NCBI RefSeq assembly: GCF_900111925.1
Contig: NZ_FOKA01000008.1
Span: 144,390-208,389, forward strand
DNA: 64,000 bases
Reading direction: 5' to 3'
Source: Cellulomonas marina
GTDB lineage: Bacteria; Actinomycetota; Actinomycetes; Actinomycetales; Cellulomonadaceae
Every line of letters starts with the position of its first letter. Position 1 is the stretch's first letter. Under the pieces are notes generated by a model that saw nothing but the letters and a program-made list of their open reading frames with translations, was not told the origin of the DNA and searched no databases. Below, piece by piece: positions 1 through 8,334 of this stretch. A program made the translations under genes and the position numbers.

Positions 1-1660
1 CCCGCTGACCGACGACCTGCTGCCGGTCTTCACCGCCGACTACGTCCTCATGGGCTACGGCACGGGCGCGATCATGGCCGTCCCGGGCGGCGACGAGCGC
101 GACTTCGCCTTCGCGCAGGCCTACCACCTGCCGGTCGTGCACACGCTGGAGGGCGAGGGCGAGGGCCCCCGCACCGGCGACGGCGTGGTGACGGCCTCGT
201 CGAACGAGCACCTCCAGCTCGACGGGATGCGCGTCACCGAGGCCAAGGAGGCCGTCGGGGCGTGGCTGGAGGAGCGGGGCGTCGGCGAGCGGACGATCAC
301 CTACCGGCTGCGCGACTGGCTGTTCAGCCGGCAGCGCTACTGGGGCGAGCCGTTCCCGATCGTCTACGACGAGCACGACCTGCCGATCGCGCTGCCGCTG
401 GAGAGCCTGCCGGTCGACCTGCCCGACGTGCCCGACTACGCGCCGCGCACGTTCGACCCGCAGGACGCGCAGTCGTCCCCGGAGCCGCCGCTGGGCCGCG
501 ACGACGCATGGGTCCACGTGACCCTGGACCTGGGCGACGGGCCGAGGGTGTACCGGCGGGACACCAACACGATGCCCAACTGGGCGGGGTCGTGCTGGTA
601 CCACCTGCGCTACCTGGACCCGCGGTCGCAGGACGCGGTGGTCGACCCCGAGCTCGAGCGGTACTGGCTCGGCCCGGGGCACGGGCACCAGCCGCCCGGC
701 GGCGTGGGCGGCGTGGATCTGTACGTCGGCGGCGTGGAGCACGCGGTGCTGCACCTGCTGTACGCGCGGTTCTGGCACAAGGTCCTGCACGACCTGGGCC
801 ACGTCTCGTCGGGCGAGCCGTTCCAGCGCCTGTTCAACCAGGGGTACATCCAGGCGTACGCCTACACGGACGCGCGCGGCGTGCACGTGCCGGCCGAGGA
901 GGTCGTCGAGGACGCCGCGTCGGCCACGGGCTACAGCTGGCAGGGCCAGGCCGTCGACCGGCAGTACGGCAAGATGGGCAAGTCCCTGAAGAACGTCGTC
1001 ACGCCCGACGAGATGTACGCCCAGTACGGCGCGGACACGCTGCGCGTGTACGAGATGTCCATGGGTCCGCTGGACCTGTCGCGCCCGTGGGAGACCCGGA
1101 CCGTCGTGGGGGCGCAGCGGTTCCTCCAGCGGCTGTGGCGCAACGTCGTCGACGAGGCGACGGGGAGGCTCGTCGTGGGGGAGGACGCACCGGCGCCGGA
1201 GACGCTGCGCCTGCTGCACCGCACGGTGGCCGACGTCACCGAGGACATGGCGGCGATGCGGGTCAACACCGCCATCGCCAAGCTCATCGTCCTCAACAAC
1301 CACCTGACGACGCTGGACCCGGCGCCGCGGGCGGCCGTGGAGCCGCTGGTCCTCATGCTGGCGCCCGTCGCGCCGCACGTGGCGGAGGAGCTGTGGCAGC
1401 GGCTGGGCCACGAGGGGTCGCTGGCGCACGAGCCCTACCCCGTGGCGGACCCGGCGCTGCTGGTCGAGGAGACGGAGACCTGCGTCCTGCAGGTGCAGGG
1501 CAAGGTCCGCGGGCGGGTCGAGGTCCCGCCCTCGGTCTCCGACGACGAGCTGCGCGCCCTCGCGCTGGCCGACCCGGCCGTCCAGCGGGCGCTCGACGGC
1601 CGCGAGGTGCGCACGGTCGTCGTGCGGGCGCCGAAGCTCGTCAACGTCGTGCCCGCCTGA
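1..1660 (+). CDS. leuS: Leucyl-tRNA synthetase, C-terminal part (5' end outside window)
   Basis: Charges tRNA-Leu with leucine in the cytoplasm. The reading frame is open from base 2 and closes with TGA at 1658-1660, so the N-terminal half with the HIGH motif lies upstream. Visible are the end of the editing region, the class I segment RDWLFSRQRYWGEPFPIVY, the KMSKS loop in the variant form GKMGKSLKNVV near base 970, and an anticodon-binding domain ending in VQGKVRGRVEVP. The KMGKS variant is as I recall it for actinobacterial LeuRS. The neighbours comEA/comEC/holA match the usual actinobacterial order. A hairpin at 1753-1781 probably ends its transcript. Identity is very secure. Confidence 0.97.
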   Translation, partial: PLTDDLLPVFTADYVLMGYGTGAIMAVPGGDERDFAFAQAYHLPVVHTLEGEGEGPRTGDGVVTASSNEHLQLDGMRVTEAKEAVGAWLEERGVGERTITYRLRDWLFSRQRYWGEPFPIVYDEHDLPIALPLESLPVDLPDVPDYAPRTFDPQDAQSSPEPPLGRDDAWVHVTLDLGDGPRVYRRDTNTMPNWAGSCWYHLRYLDPRSQDAVVDPELERYWLGPGHGHQPPGGVGGVDLYVGGVEHAVLHLLYARFWHKVLHDLGHVSSGEPFQRLFNQGYIQAYAYTDARGVHVPAEEVVEDAASATGYSWQGQAVDRQYGKMGKSLKNVVTPDEMYAQYGADTLRVYEMSMGPLDLSRPWETRTVVGAQRFLQRLWRNVVDEATGRLVVGEDAPAPETLRLLHRTVADVTEDMAAMRVNTAIAKLIVLNNHLTTLDPAPRAAVEPLVLMLAPVAPHVAEELWQRLGHEGSLAHEPYPVADPALLVEETETCVLQVQGKVRGRVEVPPSVSDDELRALALADPAVQRALDGREVRTVVVRAPKLVNVVPA

Positions 1661-1697
1661 CCGTCGGGCCCTGACCGTCGGGCCCTGACCGTCGCGG
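1658..1697. repeat. Short direct repeat at the leuS stop codon
   Basis: A 14-base unit reading TGACCGTCGGGCCC occurs twice in full and once in part, beginning with the leuS TGA. It has no coding role; slippage duplication is the simplest explanation. Confidence 0.7.
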
Positions 1698-1752
1698 CGG
1701 CCGGCTGCTCGTCGAGCCGTCCCCAGCCCCGGCCCGCGTCGCGGGCTCGCGT

Positions 1753-1781
1753 CCCGCCCCGGCTCCTCCCGCCGGGGCGGG
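1753..1781 (+). terminator. Hairpin terminator after leuS
   Basis: Perfect 11-bp inverted repeat (1753-1763 with 1771-1781) and a 7-nt loop, all G/C, without a T run as is common in actinobacteria. It lies 93 nt after the leuS stop and just before the comEA promoter. Confidence 0.65.
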
Positions 1782-1791
1782 GGCACCGCTC

Positions 1792-1797
1792 TAGCGT
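1792..1797 (+). promoter_or_regulatory. -10-like TAGCGT for leaderless comEA
   Basis: The TAnnnT hexamer sits 6 nt before the comEA GTG, so transcription should start on or next to the start codon. No Shine-Dalgarno sequence is present. No clear -35 element is seen. Confidence 0.55.
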
Positions 1798-1803
1798 CGC
1801 GGC

Positions 1804-2850
1804 GTGCCCTCTCCCGACGCGCCCCGGCCCTCCGGCGGGCCGCCGGCCGACCGGCTGGCGGCGCTCCTGGCGGAACGGCGCGGCACGCTCGGCGCGTCGG
1901 CGTCGGGGGCGGAGCGGACGGGGGAGCGGACGGGGGAGGTGCGGGCGCCGTCCTCCGGGCCGTCCCGGGCGGCAGGGGTGTCGTCCGAGGGTCCCGCCGG
2001 CATCCCCGCCCCCGGGGACGACCCCCCGCGTCGGGCCGCACGCCGGCCGGCGGCGGAGCGCGGGCCGCTCGTGCGGTGGCACGTGACCCCGCGGGCGGCG
2101 GCTGCCGCCGCGGTGGCGGTCCTGCTCGTCGCCGGGGCGGTGGTGCTGCGGCTGACGGGGCTGCGCGTCGGGGAGCCGGTCGCGTTCCCCGAGCCGCAGC
2201 CGGCCGTCGTGGCGGTGGACGGCTCCCCGGGCGGAGGGGCTGGTGGCACGGATGCCTCGGTGGCACCGACGGCGGCCGGCACGTCCGACGGTGGAGGTGT
2301 CCCGACGGGCGCACCCACCGTCGGGACGACCGGTTCCGCGCCGGCGCCGCTCGCCACCGCCGCCGCGACGGTCGTGCACGTGGTGGGGCAGGTGGCGGTA
2401 CCGGGCCTGGTGCGGCTACCGGACGGGTCGCGCGTGGCCGATGCCGTCGCGGCGGCGGGGGGCGCCCTGCCGACGGCCGACCTGGCCGCGCTGAACCTCG
2501 CCCGCGTCCTCGTCGACGGCGAGCAGGTCGTCGTGCCGCGGCCGGGGGAGGCGACCCCGCCCGCGTCCGCACCCACGGGTGGCGGCGCGTCGACCGGTGA
2601 CGCCGCCACGGGGTCGGCGACCACGGGCGGGACGGGCGGCGACGGCCCGGGCGCCGGCCCGCTCGACCTCGGGACCGCGACCCTCGCGCAGCTCGACGCG
2701 CTGCCGGGGATCGGGCCCGTGCTGGCCCAGCGCATCCTGGACCACCGCGCGACGACGCCCTTCACCGCCGTGGCGCAGCTCGGCGACGTCGAGGGGATCG
2801 GGCCGACGCTGCTGGAGCGGCTCGAGCCGCTGGTGACGGTGCGGTCGTGA
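1804..2850 (+). CDS. comEA: ComEA-type helix-hairpin-helix DNA-binding competence protein
   Basis: Membrane-anchored DNA receptor of the type used in natural transformation. The 348 residues hold a disordered Pro/Gly N-terminus, one membrane segment near residues 95-115 (AAAAAVAVLLVAGAVVLRL), a SLBB-like segment (VVHVVGQVAVPGLVRLPDG) near 185-245, a Gly/Thr linker, and a C-terminal double helix-hairpin-helix with LDALPGIGPVLAQRI and VEGIGPTLLERL. Start GTG at 1804 is chosen because a -10-like element precedes it by 6 nt (leaderless). Its stop overlaps the comEC start by 4 nt, so the two are probably coupled. Whether the host is transformable cannot be told; actinobacterial comEA/comEC often lack a full DNA-uptake pilus. 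Confidence 0.93.
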   Translation: MPSPDAPRPSGGPPADRLAALLAERRGTLGASASGAERTGERTGEVRAPSSGPSRAAGVSSEGPAGIPAPGDDPPRRAARRPAAERGPLVRWHVTPRAAAAAAVAVLLVAGAVVLRLTGLRVGEPVAFPEPQPAVVAVDGSPGGGAGGTDASVAPTAAGTSDGGGVPTGAPTVGTTGSAPAPLATAAATVVHVVGQVAVPGLVRLPDGSRVADAVAAAGGALPTADLAALNLARVLVDGEQVVVPRPGEATPPASAPTGGGASTGDAATGSATTGGTGGDGPGAGPLDLGTATLAQLDALPGIGPVLAQRILDHRATTPFTAVAQLGDVEGIGPTLLERLEPLVTVRS

Positions 2851-4547
2851 GACGGGCGCGGGGCGTCGCCCCGGTGCACCGCCGCTCGGGCCCGGCCCTC
2901 CGCGGACGGCCGGAGCCCGACGGCCCGCTGCCCGAGGTCCTGGACCTGCGGCTCGTGCCGGCCGCGCTCACCGCGTGGGCGGCGGCCTGGTCGGTGGTGC
3001 TGCTCCCGGTCGCCATGGCGGCGGCTGCGGCCGTCGCGGCGCTGCTGGCGGCGGTCCTCGTGGCCCTGCCCGCTGCACGCCCACCGGTCCCACCCGCGGC
3101 GCGACGCCGGGCAGGGGCAGCGGCCGGGACGGGCACGAGGACGGGGGCGACGAGGAGGGCGACGAGGAGGGCGACGAGGAGGGCGACGAGGAGGGCGACG
3201 AGGAGGGCGGGGAGGAGGGCGAGGGCGGAGGGAGGACCGGGGACGGGGGTGAGGCCGGCGGTCGGGCTCGCCCTTCTCGTGGCGGCGGCGGTGCTCGCGG
3301 CGGGGTCGGCACAGGTGCTCGCACGGGACCCGGTGCGTGCTGCGGCGCGGGAGGGGGCCGTGGTGACGGTCGACGGCCGGGTGGCGGGCGACCCGTCGCC
3401 GCTCCCCGCGCCGTGGCCGGGTGCCCCCGCCCGCCTGCGGGTGGTCGTCGCCGTCGACGCGCTCGCCGTCGGGGACGGGCCCGCCGTCCGGGCGGCCGCG
3501 CCGGTCGTCGTCCTCGCCCCCGCCGGCGCCCCGCCGGCGGGTCAAGGCGACCGGGTCCGCGTGACGGGCCGGGCCGTGCCGACCGCCGCCGGCGAGGACG
3601 CGGCCGCCCTCGTCCTCGCCGGCGGACCCGTGCTGAGCTCCGCCGGCCCGGCTGCGCTCGACCGCTGGTCGCAGCGGCTGCGGGACGGGGTGCGGCGGCA
3701 GGCCGGCGGGGTCGGCGGCGACGCGGGTGCCCTGCTGCCGGGCGTCGCCGTCGGCAGCACCGCCGGGGTTCCCGATGACCTGCGGGCGGCGTTGCGGACG
3801 AGCGGCCTCACGCACCTGACCGCCGTCAGCGGCGCGCACTTCTCCACCGTGGCGGGGCTGGTGCTCGCGCTGGCCGGCGCGGCGCGCGTGCCGGCACGGG
3901 CTCGCGCCGCCGTCGCCCTCGTCGCCGGGGCCGCGCTCCTGCTCGTCGTGCACCCCGTCCCGAGCGTCGTGCGCGCCGCCGCCATGGGGGCGGTCGGCGT
4001 GCTGGGCATGCTCGTGGGGCGGCCGTCGCGGGCGCCCGCCGCCCTCGCCGCCGCCGTCGTCGTGCTGCTGGTCGCGGACCCGTGGCGGGCGCGGGACCTG
4101 GGGACGGCGCTGTCCGTGACGGCCACCGCGGCGGTCGTCCTGCTGGCACCGGCGCTCGTGCGGCGGTGGGAGGGTCGCCTGGGCCGCGCCGCGGCGACCG
4201 CGCTGGCGGTGCCCGTGGCCGCGCAGCTCGCCTGCGGGCCGCTCGTCGTCGTCGTCGGCGGCGGGGCGGGGCTGTGGGCGGTCCCGGCGAACCTGCTGGC
4301 GGCGCCGGCCGTCGTGCCCGCCACGGTCCTCGGCCTCCTCACGGCCCTGCTGGACCCGGTCGCACCCGGCGTGGCGGCCGTCTGCGCCCACGTGGCCGGG
4401 GCGGCGTGCTGGTGGGTGGCGGCCGTCGCGCGGACGCTGGCGGGGCTGCCCGGTGCCGACGTGCCGTGGGTGCCGGGGACCGCCGGCGCGGTGCTCCTGG
4501 CGGCGGCCGGAGCGGGCCTGGCCGGGCTCCTGCTGCGCCGGCGGTGA
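2847..4547 (+). CDS. comEC: ComEC/Rec2-family DNA-uptake channel protein, short form
   Basis: Inner-membrane channel for single-stranded DNA in transformation. GTG at 2847 overlaps the comEA TGA. The 566 residues contain N-terminal hydrophobic segments, an OB-like DUF4131 region (VVTVDGRVAGDPSPLP), the Competence domain with its signature LTHLTAVSGAHFSTVAG, and many membrane helices up to the C-terminus. I see no C-terminal metallo-beta-lactamase domain with an HxHxDH motif, which full-length ComEC proteins (about 750-800 aa) carry. Between the first hydrophobic region and DUF4131 lies an Ala-Thr-Arg-Arg repeat encoded by five perfect 12-bp units (3147-3206). DNA transport is inferred from the family. 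Confidence 0.88.
   Translation: MRRARGVAPVHRRSGPALRGRPEPDGPLPEVLDLRLVPAALTAWAAAWSVVLLPVAMAAAAAVAALLAAVLVALPAARPPVPPAARRRAGAAAGTGTRTGATRRATRRATRRATRRATRRAGRRARAEGGPGTGVRPAVGLALLVAAAVLAAGSAQVLARDPVRAAAREGAVVTVDGRVAGDPSPLPAPWPGAPARLRVVVAVDALAVGDGPAVRAAAPVVVLAPAGAPPAGQGDRVRVTGRAVPTAAGEDAAALVLAGGPVLSSAGPAALDRWSQRLRDGVRRQAGGVGGDAGALLPGVAVGSTAGVPDDLRAALRTSGLTHLTAVSGAHFSTVAGLVLALAGAARVPARARAAVALVAGAALLLVVHPVPSVVRAAAMGAVGVLGMLVGRPSRAPAALAAAVVVLLVADPWRARDLGTALSVTATAAVVLLAPALVRRWEGRLGRAAATALAVPVAAQLACGPLVVVVGGGAGLWAVPANLLAAPAVVPATVLGLLTALLDPVAPGVAAVCAHVAGAACWWVAAVARTLAGLPGADVPWVPGTAGAVLLAAAGAGLAGLLLRRR
3147..3218 (+). repeat. 12-bp tandem repeat inside comEC
   Basis: Five exact copies of GCGACGAGGAGG (3147-3206) and one degenerate copy encode an ATRR-type basic repeat in a presumed cytoplasmic loop. 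The unit is a multiple of three, so copy-number change keeps the frame. Confidence 0.9.
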
Positions 4548-4611
4548 GCCGGCGACGGGTCGCGGTGAGCCCGGGGACGGGACTGTCGGTGCCGTCTGGC
4601 ACCCTGGGCGC

Positions 4612-5664
4612 GTGCCCCCCGCTGCCCCGTCCCGGTCCTCCTCCGGGTCGTCCTCGAGGCCCGCCCGGTCCGGCGCCCGCGGTCGCGCCGCGGCCCCCGG
4701 GCTCTCGTGGGAGGACGCGGCCCCGGCGCCGGTCGTGCTCGTCACGGGGCCGGAGGAGCTCCTCGCGGAGCGGGCTGTCGCCCGGGTCGTGGCGCTGGCG
4801 CGGGAGACGGACGCGGACGTCGAGGTGACCCGGCTCGACGCCGGTACGTACGTCGGCGGCCAGCTCGCGGTGACCACCAGCCCGTCGCTGTTCGCGGAGG
4901 ACAAGGTCGTCGTGCTGCAGGGTCTCGAGCACGGCAGCGACGACGCCGTCGCGGACGCCCTGGCGTACCTGTCGGCCCCGGTCGCCGGCGTCGTCGTCGT
5001 GCTCGTGCACGGCGGCGGGACCCGGGGCAAGAAGCTGCTCGACGCGGCGCGTGCCGCAGCGCCCACGGTGGTGTGCGAGCGGCTCAAGACCCCGGCCGAC
5101 AAGGAGGCGTTCGTGTCGGCCGAGCTGCGCCGCGCGGGTCGCCGCGCGGAGCGGCAGGCCGTCACCGCGCTGGTGGAGGCCCTGGGCAGCGACCTGCGCG
5201 AGCTGGCGGCCGGCGTCGCCCAGCTCGTCGCGGACACCACCGGCGTCATCGGCGTCGAGGCCGTGCACCGCTACCACGGGGGACGCATCGAGGCCTCCGG
5301 CTTCCAGGTGGCCGACGCCGCCCTCGCCGGGGACGCCGGCCGTGCGGTGGCGCTGCTGCGGCACGCGCTGGCGACCGGTCTGGACCCGGTGCCCTTCGTG
5401 GCGGCGCTGGCCGCGCGCCTGCGGACGCTGGCGAAGGTGGGCGCGCTGCGGGGCCGCGGCGGCTCGGCAGCCGCGGCGCTCGGCATGGCGCCCTGGCAGG
5501 TGGACCGCGCGCTGGCCGAGCTGCGCCGGTGGACGCCCGAGGGTCTGGCGGAGGCGATCGGCGCCGTCGCCCAGGCGGACGCGGAGGTCAAGGGCGAGGG
5601 CCGGGACCGGGAGTTCGCCGTGGAGCGTGCGGTGCTGCGGGTCGCTGCGGCGACGGGTCGCTGA
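4612..5664 (+). CDS. holA: DNA polymerase III delta subunit
   Basis: Clamp-loader subunit that opens the beta sliding clamp. About 350 residues from GTG at 4612. The body carries VVLVTGPEELLAERAVARVV at the start of the AAA+-like fold, VTTSPSLFAEDKVVVLQGLEH, and a C-terminal helical collar (LKTPADKEAFVSAELRRAG and onward), as in HolA of about 320-350 aa. An ATG lies in frame upstream at 4453 but inside comEC; GTG 4612 avoids that overlap and has a weak CACCCT hexamer 6 nt before it, so it may be leaderless. The first 38 residues are Ser/Arg/Ala-rich and a later start is possible. The comEC-holA-(rpsT) order is classic. Confidence 0.93.
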   Translation: MPPAAPSRSSSGSSSRPARSGARGRAAAPGLSWEDAAPAPVVLVTGPEELLAERAVARVVALARETDADVEVTRLDAGTYVGGQLAVTTSPSLFAEDKVVVLQGLEHGSDDAVADALAYLSAPVAGVVVVLVHGGGTRGKKLLDAARAAAPTVVCERLKTPADKEAFVSAELRRAGRRAERQAVTALVEALGSDLRELAAGVAQLVADTTGVIGVEAVHRYHGGRIEASGFQVADAALAGDAGRAVALLRHALATGLDPVPFVAALAARLRTLAKVGALRGRGGSAAAALGMAPWQVDRALAELRRWTPEGLAEAIGAVAQADAEVKGEGRDREFAVERAVLRVAAATGR

Positions 5665-5674
5665 CGGGCTCCCG

Positions 5675-5760
5675 ACCCCGCGCGGGGTGACGGCGTCGTC
5701 GGACCGGGGAACGGCGTCATCGGACCCGGGGACGGCCTCGTCGACGGGAGGAGCGGTCGG
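5675..5760. other. Palindrome and imperfect direct repeats between convergent genes
   Basis: A 14-bp perfect palindrome (5675-5688, ACCCCGCGCGGGGT) lies 11 bases after the holA stop and could help end transcription. It is followed by an imperfect repeat of about 22 bases containing GACGGCGTCGTCGGACC-type units up to 5750. Confidence 0.4.
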
Positions 5761-6483
5761 TCAGACCGGGTCGGCGAGCGGGGGGCCCGCGCGCTCGACG
5801 ACCGTGGGCAGCTGCAGGAGGTTCCCCTGCAGCAGGGGGAAACCCATGTCCCGGGCCAGCCCCAGCAGGTGCGGCGTCTCGACGAACTCGGCGACGAGGA
5901 GCGCGCCGCACGACTGCGCGGCCTGCACGACGGGGCGGCCCTCCACGTCGAGGTCGCGGACGTCGAGGCGGACGAAGTCGGCGTGGGGGAGCAGGTCCTG
6001 CTGCGCGCGCGTCCCGACGAAGGACCGGATGGAGATGCGGTAGCCCTCGTCGCGCAGCCGCCTGATGCCCTCGGTCGTCGCCCGGTCCAGGTCGAGGTCG
6101 GGCACCTCGACGACGAGCCGGTCCGTCCGCGGCGGCAGGGAGAGCTCCCCGACGAGGAAGGGGCGCGGGCAGCGCACGAACAGCAGCCGGCCCTCCGCGA
6201 CGTCCTCCAGCTCGGGCCGTGCGAAGGCCGCGTCCAGGACGTGCCGGGTGGCGTGCTCGTGCTGCAGCGGGCCCCAGCCCGCCGGGTCCCCGAGCTCGCC
6301 GACCGAGGAGCGGAACGACAGCTGGTACCCGAACGGGCGCCCGTCCGCACGGAAGATGCCCTGCCGCCCGACGAGCGACGTCGACCGGCGGACGTGGGCG
6401 TCCCACTGCGCGAGCAGCGACGCGGGCACGGCCGCGTCGACCGCAGCACGCAGGTCGGCGTGCGCGCGCGCGGGGAGGGCCAT
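5761..6483 (-). CDS. Degenerate EAL-domain protein (YuxH-like)
   Basis: About 240 residues resembling the EAL half of EAL-HDOD proteins: LVGRQGIFRADGRPFGYQLSF at the start, VVEVPDLDLD, a GYRISIRSF strand, ADFVRLDVRDLD, LLVAEFVETPHLL and GFPLLQGNLLQ at the end. The position of the catalytic Glu of the ExL motif holds Gln (YQLSF), and other metal ligands look weakened. Cyclic-di-GMP cleavage is therefore unlikely; ligand binding or protein interaction is more plausible. No HDOD domain follows. Start: ATG at 6483 is taken; an in-frame GTG at 6501 is possible, and neither has a good Shine-Dalgarno. It is convergent with holA and divergent from the HTH-TPR regulator. Confidence 0.7.
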   Translation of the reverse strand: MALPARAHADLRAAVDAAVPASLLAQWDAHVRRSTSLVGRQGIFRADGRPFGYQLSFRSSVGELGDPAGWGPLQHEHATRHVLDAAFARPELEDVAEGRLLFVRCPRPFLVGELSLPPRTDRLVVEVPDLDLDRATTEGIRRLRDEGYRISIRSFVGTRAQQDLLPHADFVRLDVRDLDVEGRPVVQAAQSCGALLVAEFVETPHLLGLARDMGFPLLQGNLLQLPTVVERAGPPLADPV

Positions 6484-6575
6484 GGGTGCATCACACCACA
6501 CGGGCGCGGGTGCGACGGCACCGCGACCCGGGTGGATTCGTCCGGGTGCGGGTCCGCCCCCGTCCAGGGTCGGTC

Positions 6576-6677
6576 GGTCCGCCCGTCGGTCCGCCCGTCG
6601 ATCCGCCCGTCGACGCTCTCGTCCCCGCGCACGTCGACACTCCCGTCCCCGCGGACGTCGCCCTCACCGGATCCGGT
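6576..6677. promoter_or_regulatory. Divergent intergenic region with 12-bp repeats and a palindrome
   Basis: The 287 bases between the EAL-like gene and the HTH-TPR gene hold three copies of a GGTCCGCCCGTC-type 12-mer (6576-6611), a pair of longer imperfect repeats (6617-6660) and a perfect 12-bp palindrome ACCGGATCCGGT (6666-6677). A strong AAGGAGG at 6692-6698 has no start codon at normal distance. The palindrome could be an operator for the neighbouring regulator; this is a guess. Confidence 0.35.
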
Positions 6678-6770
6678 GCCCGGGATGACTCAAGGAGGGG
6701 CTCGCACCTGCCGATCCCCCCCGTGGGCGCCGACCGTGCGGCGGCGCCCGGCACCACGGGGGAGGGCGCG

Positions 6771-8120
6771 ATGAGGGACGAGGACACCGGCGGCGACACC
6801 GCCGCACTCGCGGGGCGCCTGCGGGCGGCCCGCCGCGCGGCGGGCCTGACGCAGACGGCGCTGGCGGGCGAGGAGCTGTCCCCGAGCTACGTCTCGCTGC
6901 TCGAGGCGGGCAAGCGCGAGCCGTCGGAGGCCGCGCTGGCCGTGCTCGCGGCACGGCTCGGCACGACGGTCGCGCACCTGCGCGACGGCGAGGACGGCGC
7001 CGAGGAGACCCGCGTCCGGCTGGAGGTGTCCCGCGCACGGCTCGCGCTGCGCGACGGGGACCCGCAGGCGGCCCTGGACCGCCTCGGGCGCGTCGACCTC
7101 GACGCGGTCGGCCCGGGGGTGCGGCGGCAGGCGCTGGCCACGCTCGCGGCCGCGCACGAGGCGGTGGACGACGTGGCGCACGCCGTCCAGGTGCTGGAGC
7201 CGCTCCTCGAGTCCGCCCGGTCGCAGGGCCGCCCGCTGGAGGCCGCGCGCCTCGCCGCCACGCTGTCGGCGGTGTACCTGCGCGCCGGCGACACGTACCG
7301 CAGCGTCGACGTGGGGGAGCGCGCGCTGCTCGACCTCGAGGACGCCTCGCTCGCCGGGGGCGACGAGCACCTGCGGCTCGTCGCGACCGTCGTCGAGGCC
7401 TACGTCGAGCGGGGCGACGTCGCCTACGCCACGCACCGCGTCACCCAGCTCGTCCGCGTCGTGGAGGACCAGGAGTGCCCGCGCGGCCGTGGGCGCGTCT
7501 ACGAGGTGGCGGCGGCGGTGGCGGAGGAGCGCGGCGACCTCACGGCGGCATCCGCCTACCTCCAGCGCGCCCTGCAGGTGCTGCAGGAGGGTGAGCTCAA
7601 CGCGGACCTCGCGGCGCTGCGCACGACGCACGCCCGCCTGCTGCTGCGCAGCGACCCGCCGGACCCGCGGGCCGCGCTCGACCAGGTCGAGCGGGTCTGG
7701 CCCGTCCTGGCCGCCCGGAGCGAGCAGAGCGCGCTCGCGGCGCTCGACGTCGACCGGTCGACGGCGTGCCTGCTGCTGCTCGACGCGGCCGCCGCGGCGC
7801 GCTGGGCGGCCTCCGCGCTGGCGCGGCTCGACGGCGAGCGGCACGTGGGCGTGGCGGCCGCGCACCTCGCGCTGGGCGACGCGCTGCGGGCGTCCGGCGA
7901 CGGCCCCGGGGCGACGCGCGCCTACGACGCCGCCGCGGAGGTGCTCGCGGCGCTGCCGCCGAGCCGGCGCACCGCGGCCGCCTGGCGGGAGGTCGGCGAC
8001 CGGTACCGCCGCGACGGCGACGCCGCGGCGACGATCCGGGCGTGGGACCGCGCCCTCGGCGACGCCGGGTTCCGCCGCTCGGTCGTGCCGCCGGGCGTCC
8101 CGCGCGCCCGCACCCGCTGA
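6771..8120 (+). CDS. XRE-type HTH regulator with TPR array
   Basis: Predicted cytoplasmic transcriptional regulator of 449 residues. The N-terminus (about 12-70) is an XRE helix-turn-helix: [17 protein letters not shown], then LSPSYVSLLEAGKREPSEAAL. The remainder is an Ala/Leu/Arg-rich alpha-helical array of tetratricopeptide-like repeats running to the C-terminus. This layout is found in actinobacterial regulators that sense peptides or partner proteins, but no ligand can be named. ATG at 6771 is chosen because GGGGGAGGG lies just upstream; an in-frame GTG at 6723 lacks a site. The gene may regulate itself and the divergent EAL-like gene. Confidence 0.8.
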   Translation: MRDEDTGGDTAALAGRLRAARRAAGLTQTALAGEELSPSYVSLLEAGKREPSEAALAVLAARLGTTVAHLRDGEDGAEETRVRLEVSRARLALRDGDPQAALDRLGRVDLDAVGPGVRRQALATLAAAHEAVDDVAHAVQVLEPLLESARSQGRPLEAARLAATLSAVYLRAGDTYRSVDVGERALLDLEDASLAGGDEHLRLVATVVEAYVERGDVAYATHRVTQLVRVVEDQECPRGRGRVYEVAAAVAEERGDLTAASAYLQRALQVLQEGELNADLAALRTTHARLLLRSDPPDPRAALDQVERVWPVLAARSEQSALAALDVDRSTACLLLLDAAAAARWAASALARLDGERHVGVAAAHLALGDALRASGDGPGATRAYDAAAEVLAALPPSRRTAAAWREVGDRYRRDGDAAATIRAWDRALGDAGFRRSVVPPGVPRARTR

Positions 8121-8125
8121 GGGTC

Positions 8126-8219
<94 letters not shown>

Positions 8220-8240
8220 ACCCTCCGGCGGGGACGACGG

Positions 8241-8270
8241 GAGGGGCGCCACCAGCAGGTGGCGCCCCTC
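8241..8270 (+). terminator. Perfect 13-bp hairpin ending the HTH-TPR transcript
   Basis: Arms 8241-8253 and 8258-8270 are exact reverse complements with a 4-nt loop. It lies between convergent genes and may work on both strands. Confidence 0.75.
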
Positions 8271-8300
8271 CGGGTGCTGCGTGCCGCCGACGGCGACGGT

Positions 8301-8328
8301 GCTCGGCCGGCACAGGTGCCGGCCGAGC
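8301..8328 (-). terminator. Perfect 13-bp hairpin ending the rpsT transcript
   Basis: Arms 8301-8313 and 8316-8328 are exact reverse complements, 6 bases past the rpsT stop codon. It is a second hairpin separate from that at 8241-8270. Confidence 0.78.
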
Positions 8329-8334
8329 GACGGC

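Noticed and set aside
4453..4611. Upstream ATG as the holA start
   Set aside because: It would overlap comEC by about 95 bases and add non-conserved residues; GTG 4612 fits better.
1791..5249. A long open frame on the minus strand across comEA-comEC-holA
   Set aside because: It is antisense to three confidently identified genes, has Arg/Ser/Pro-rich composition and no domain. Absence of stops is expected at this GC content.
6723..6770. Upstream GTG as start of the HTH-TPR regulator
   Set aside because: No ribosome site at suitable distance, whereas ATG 6771 has GGGGGAGGG directly upstream.
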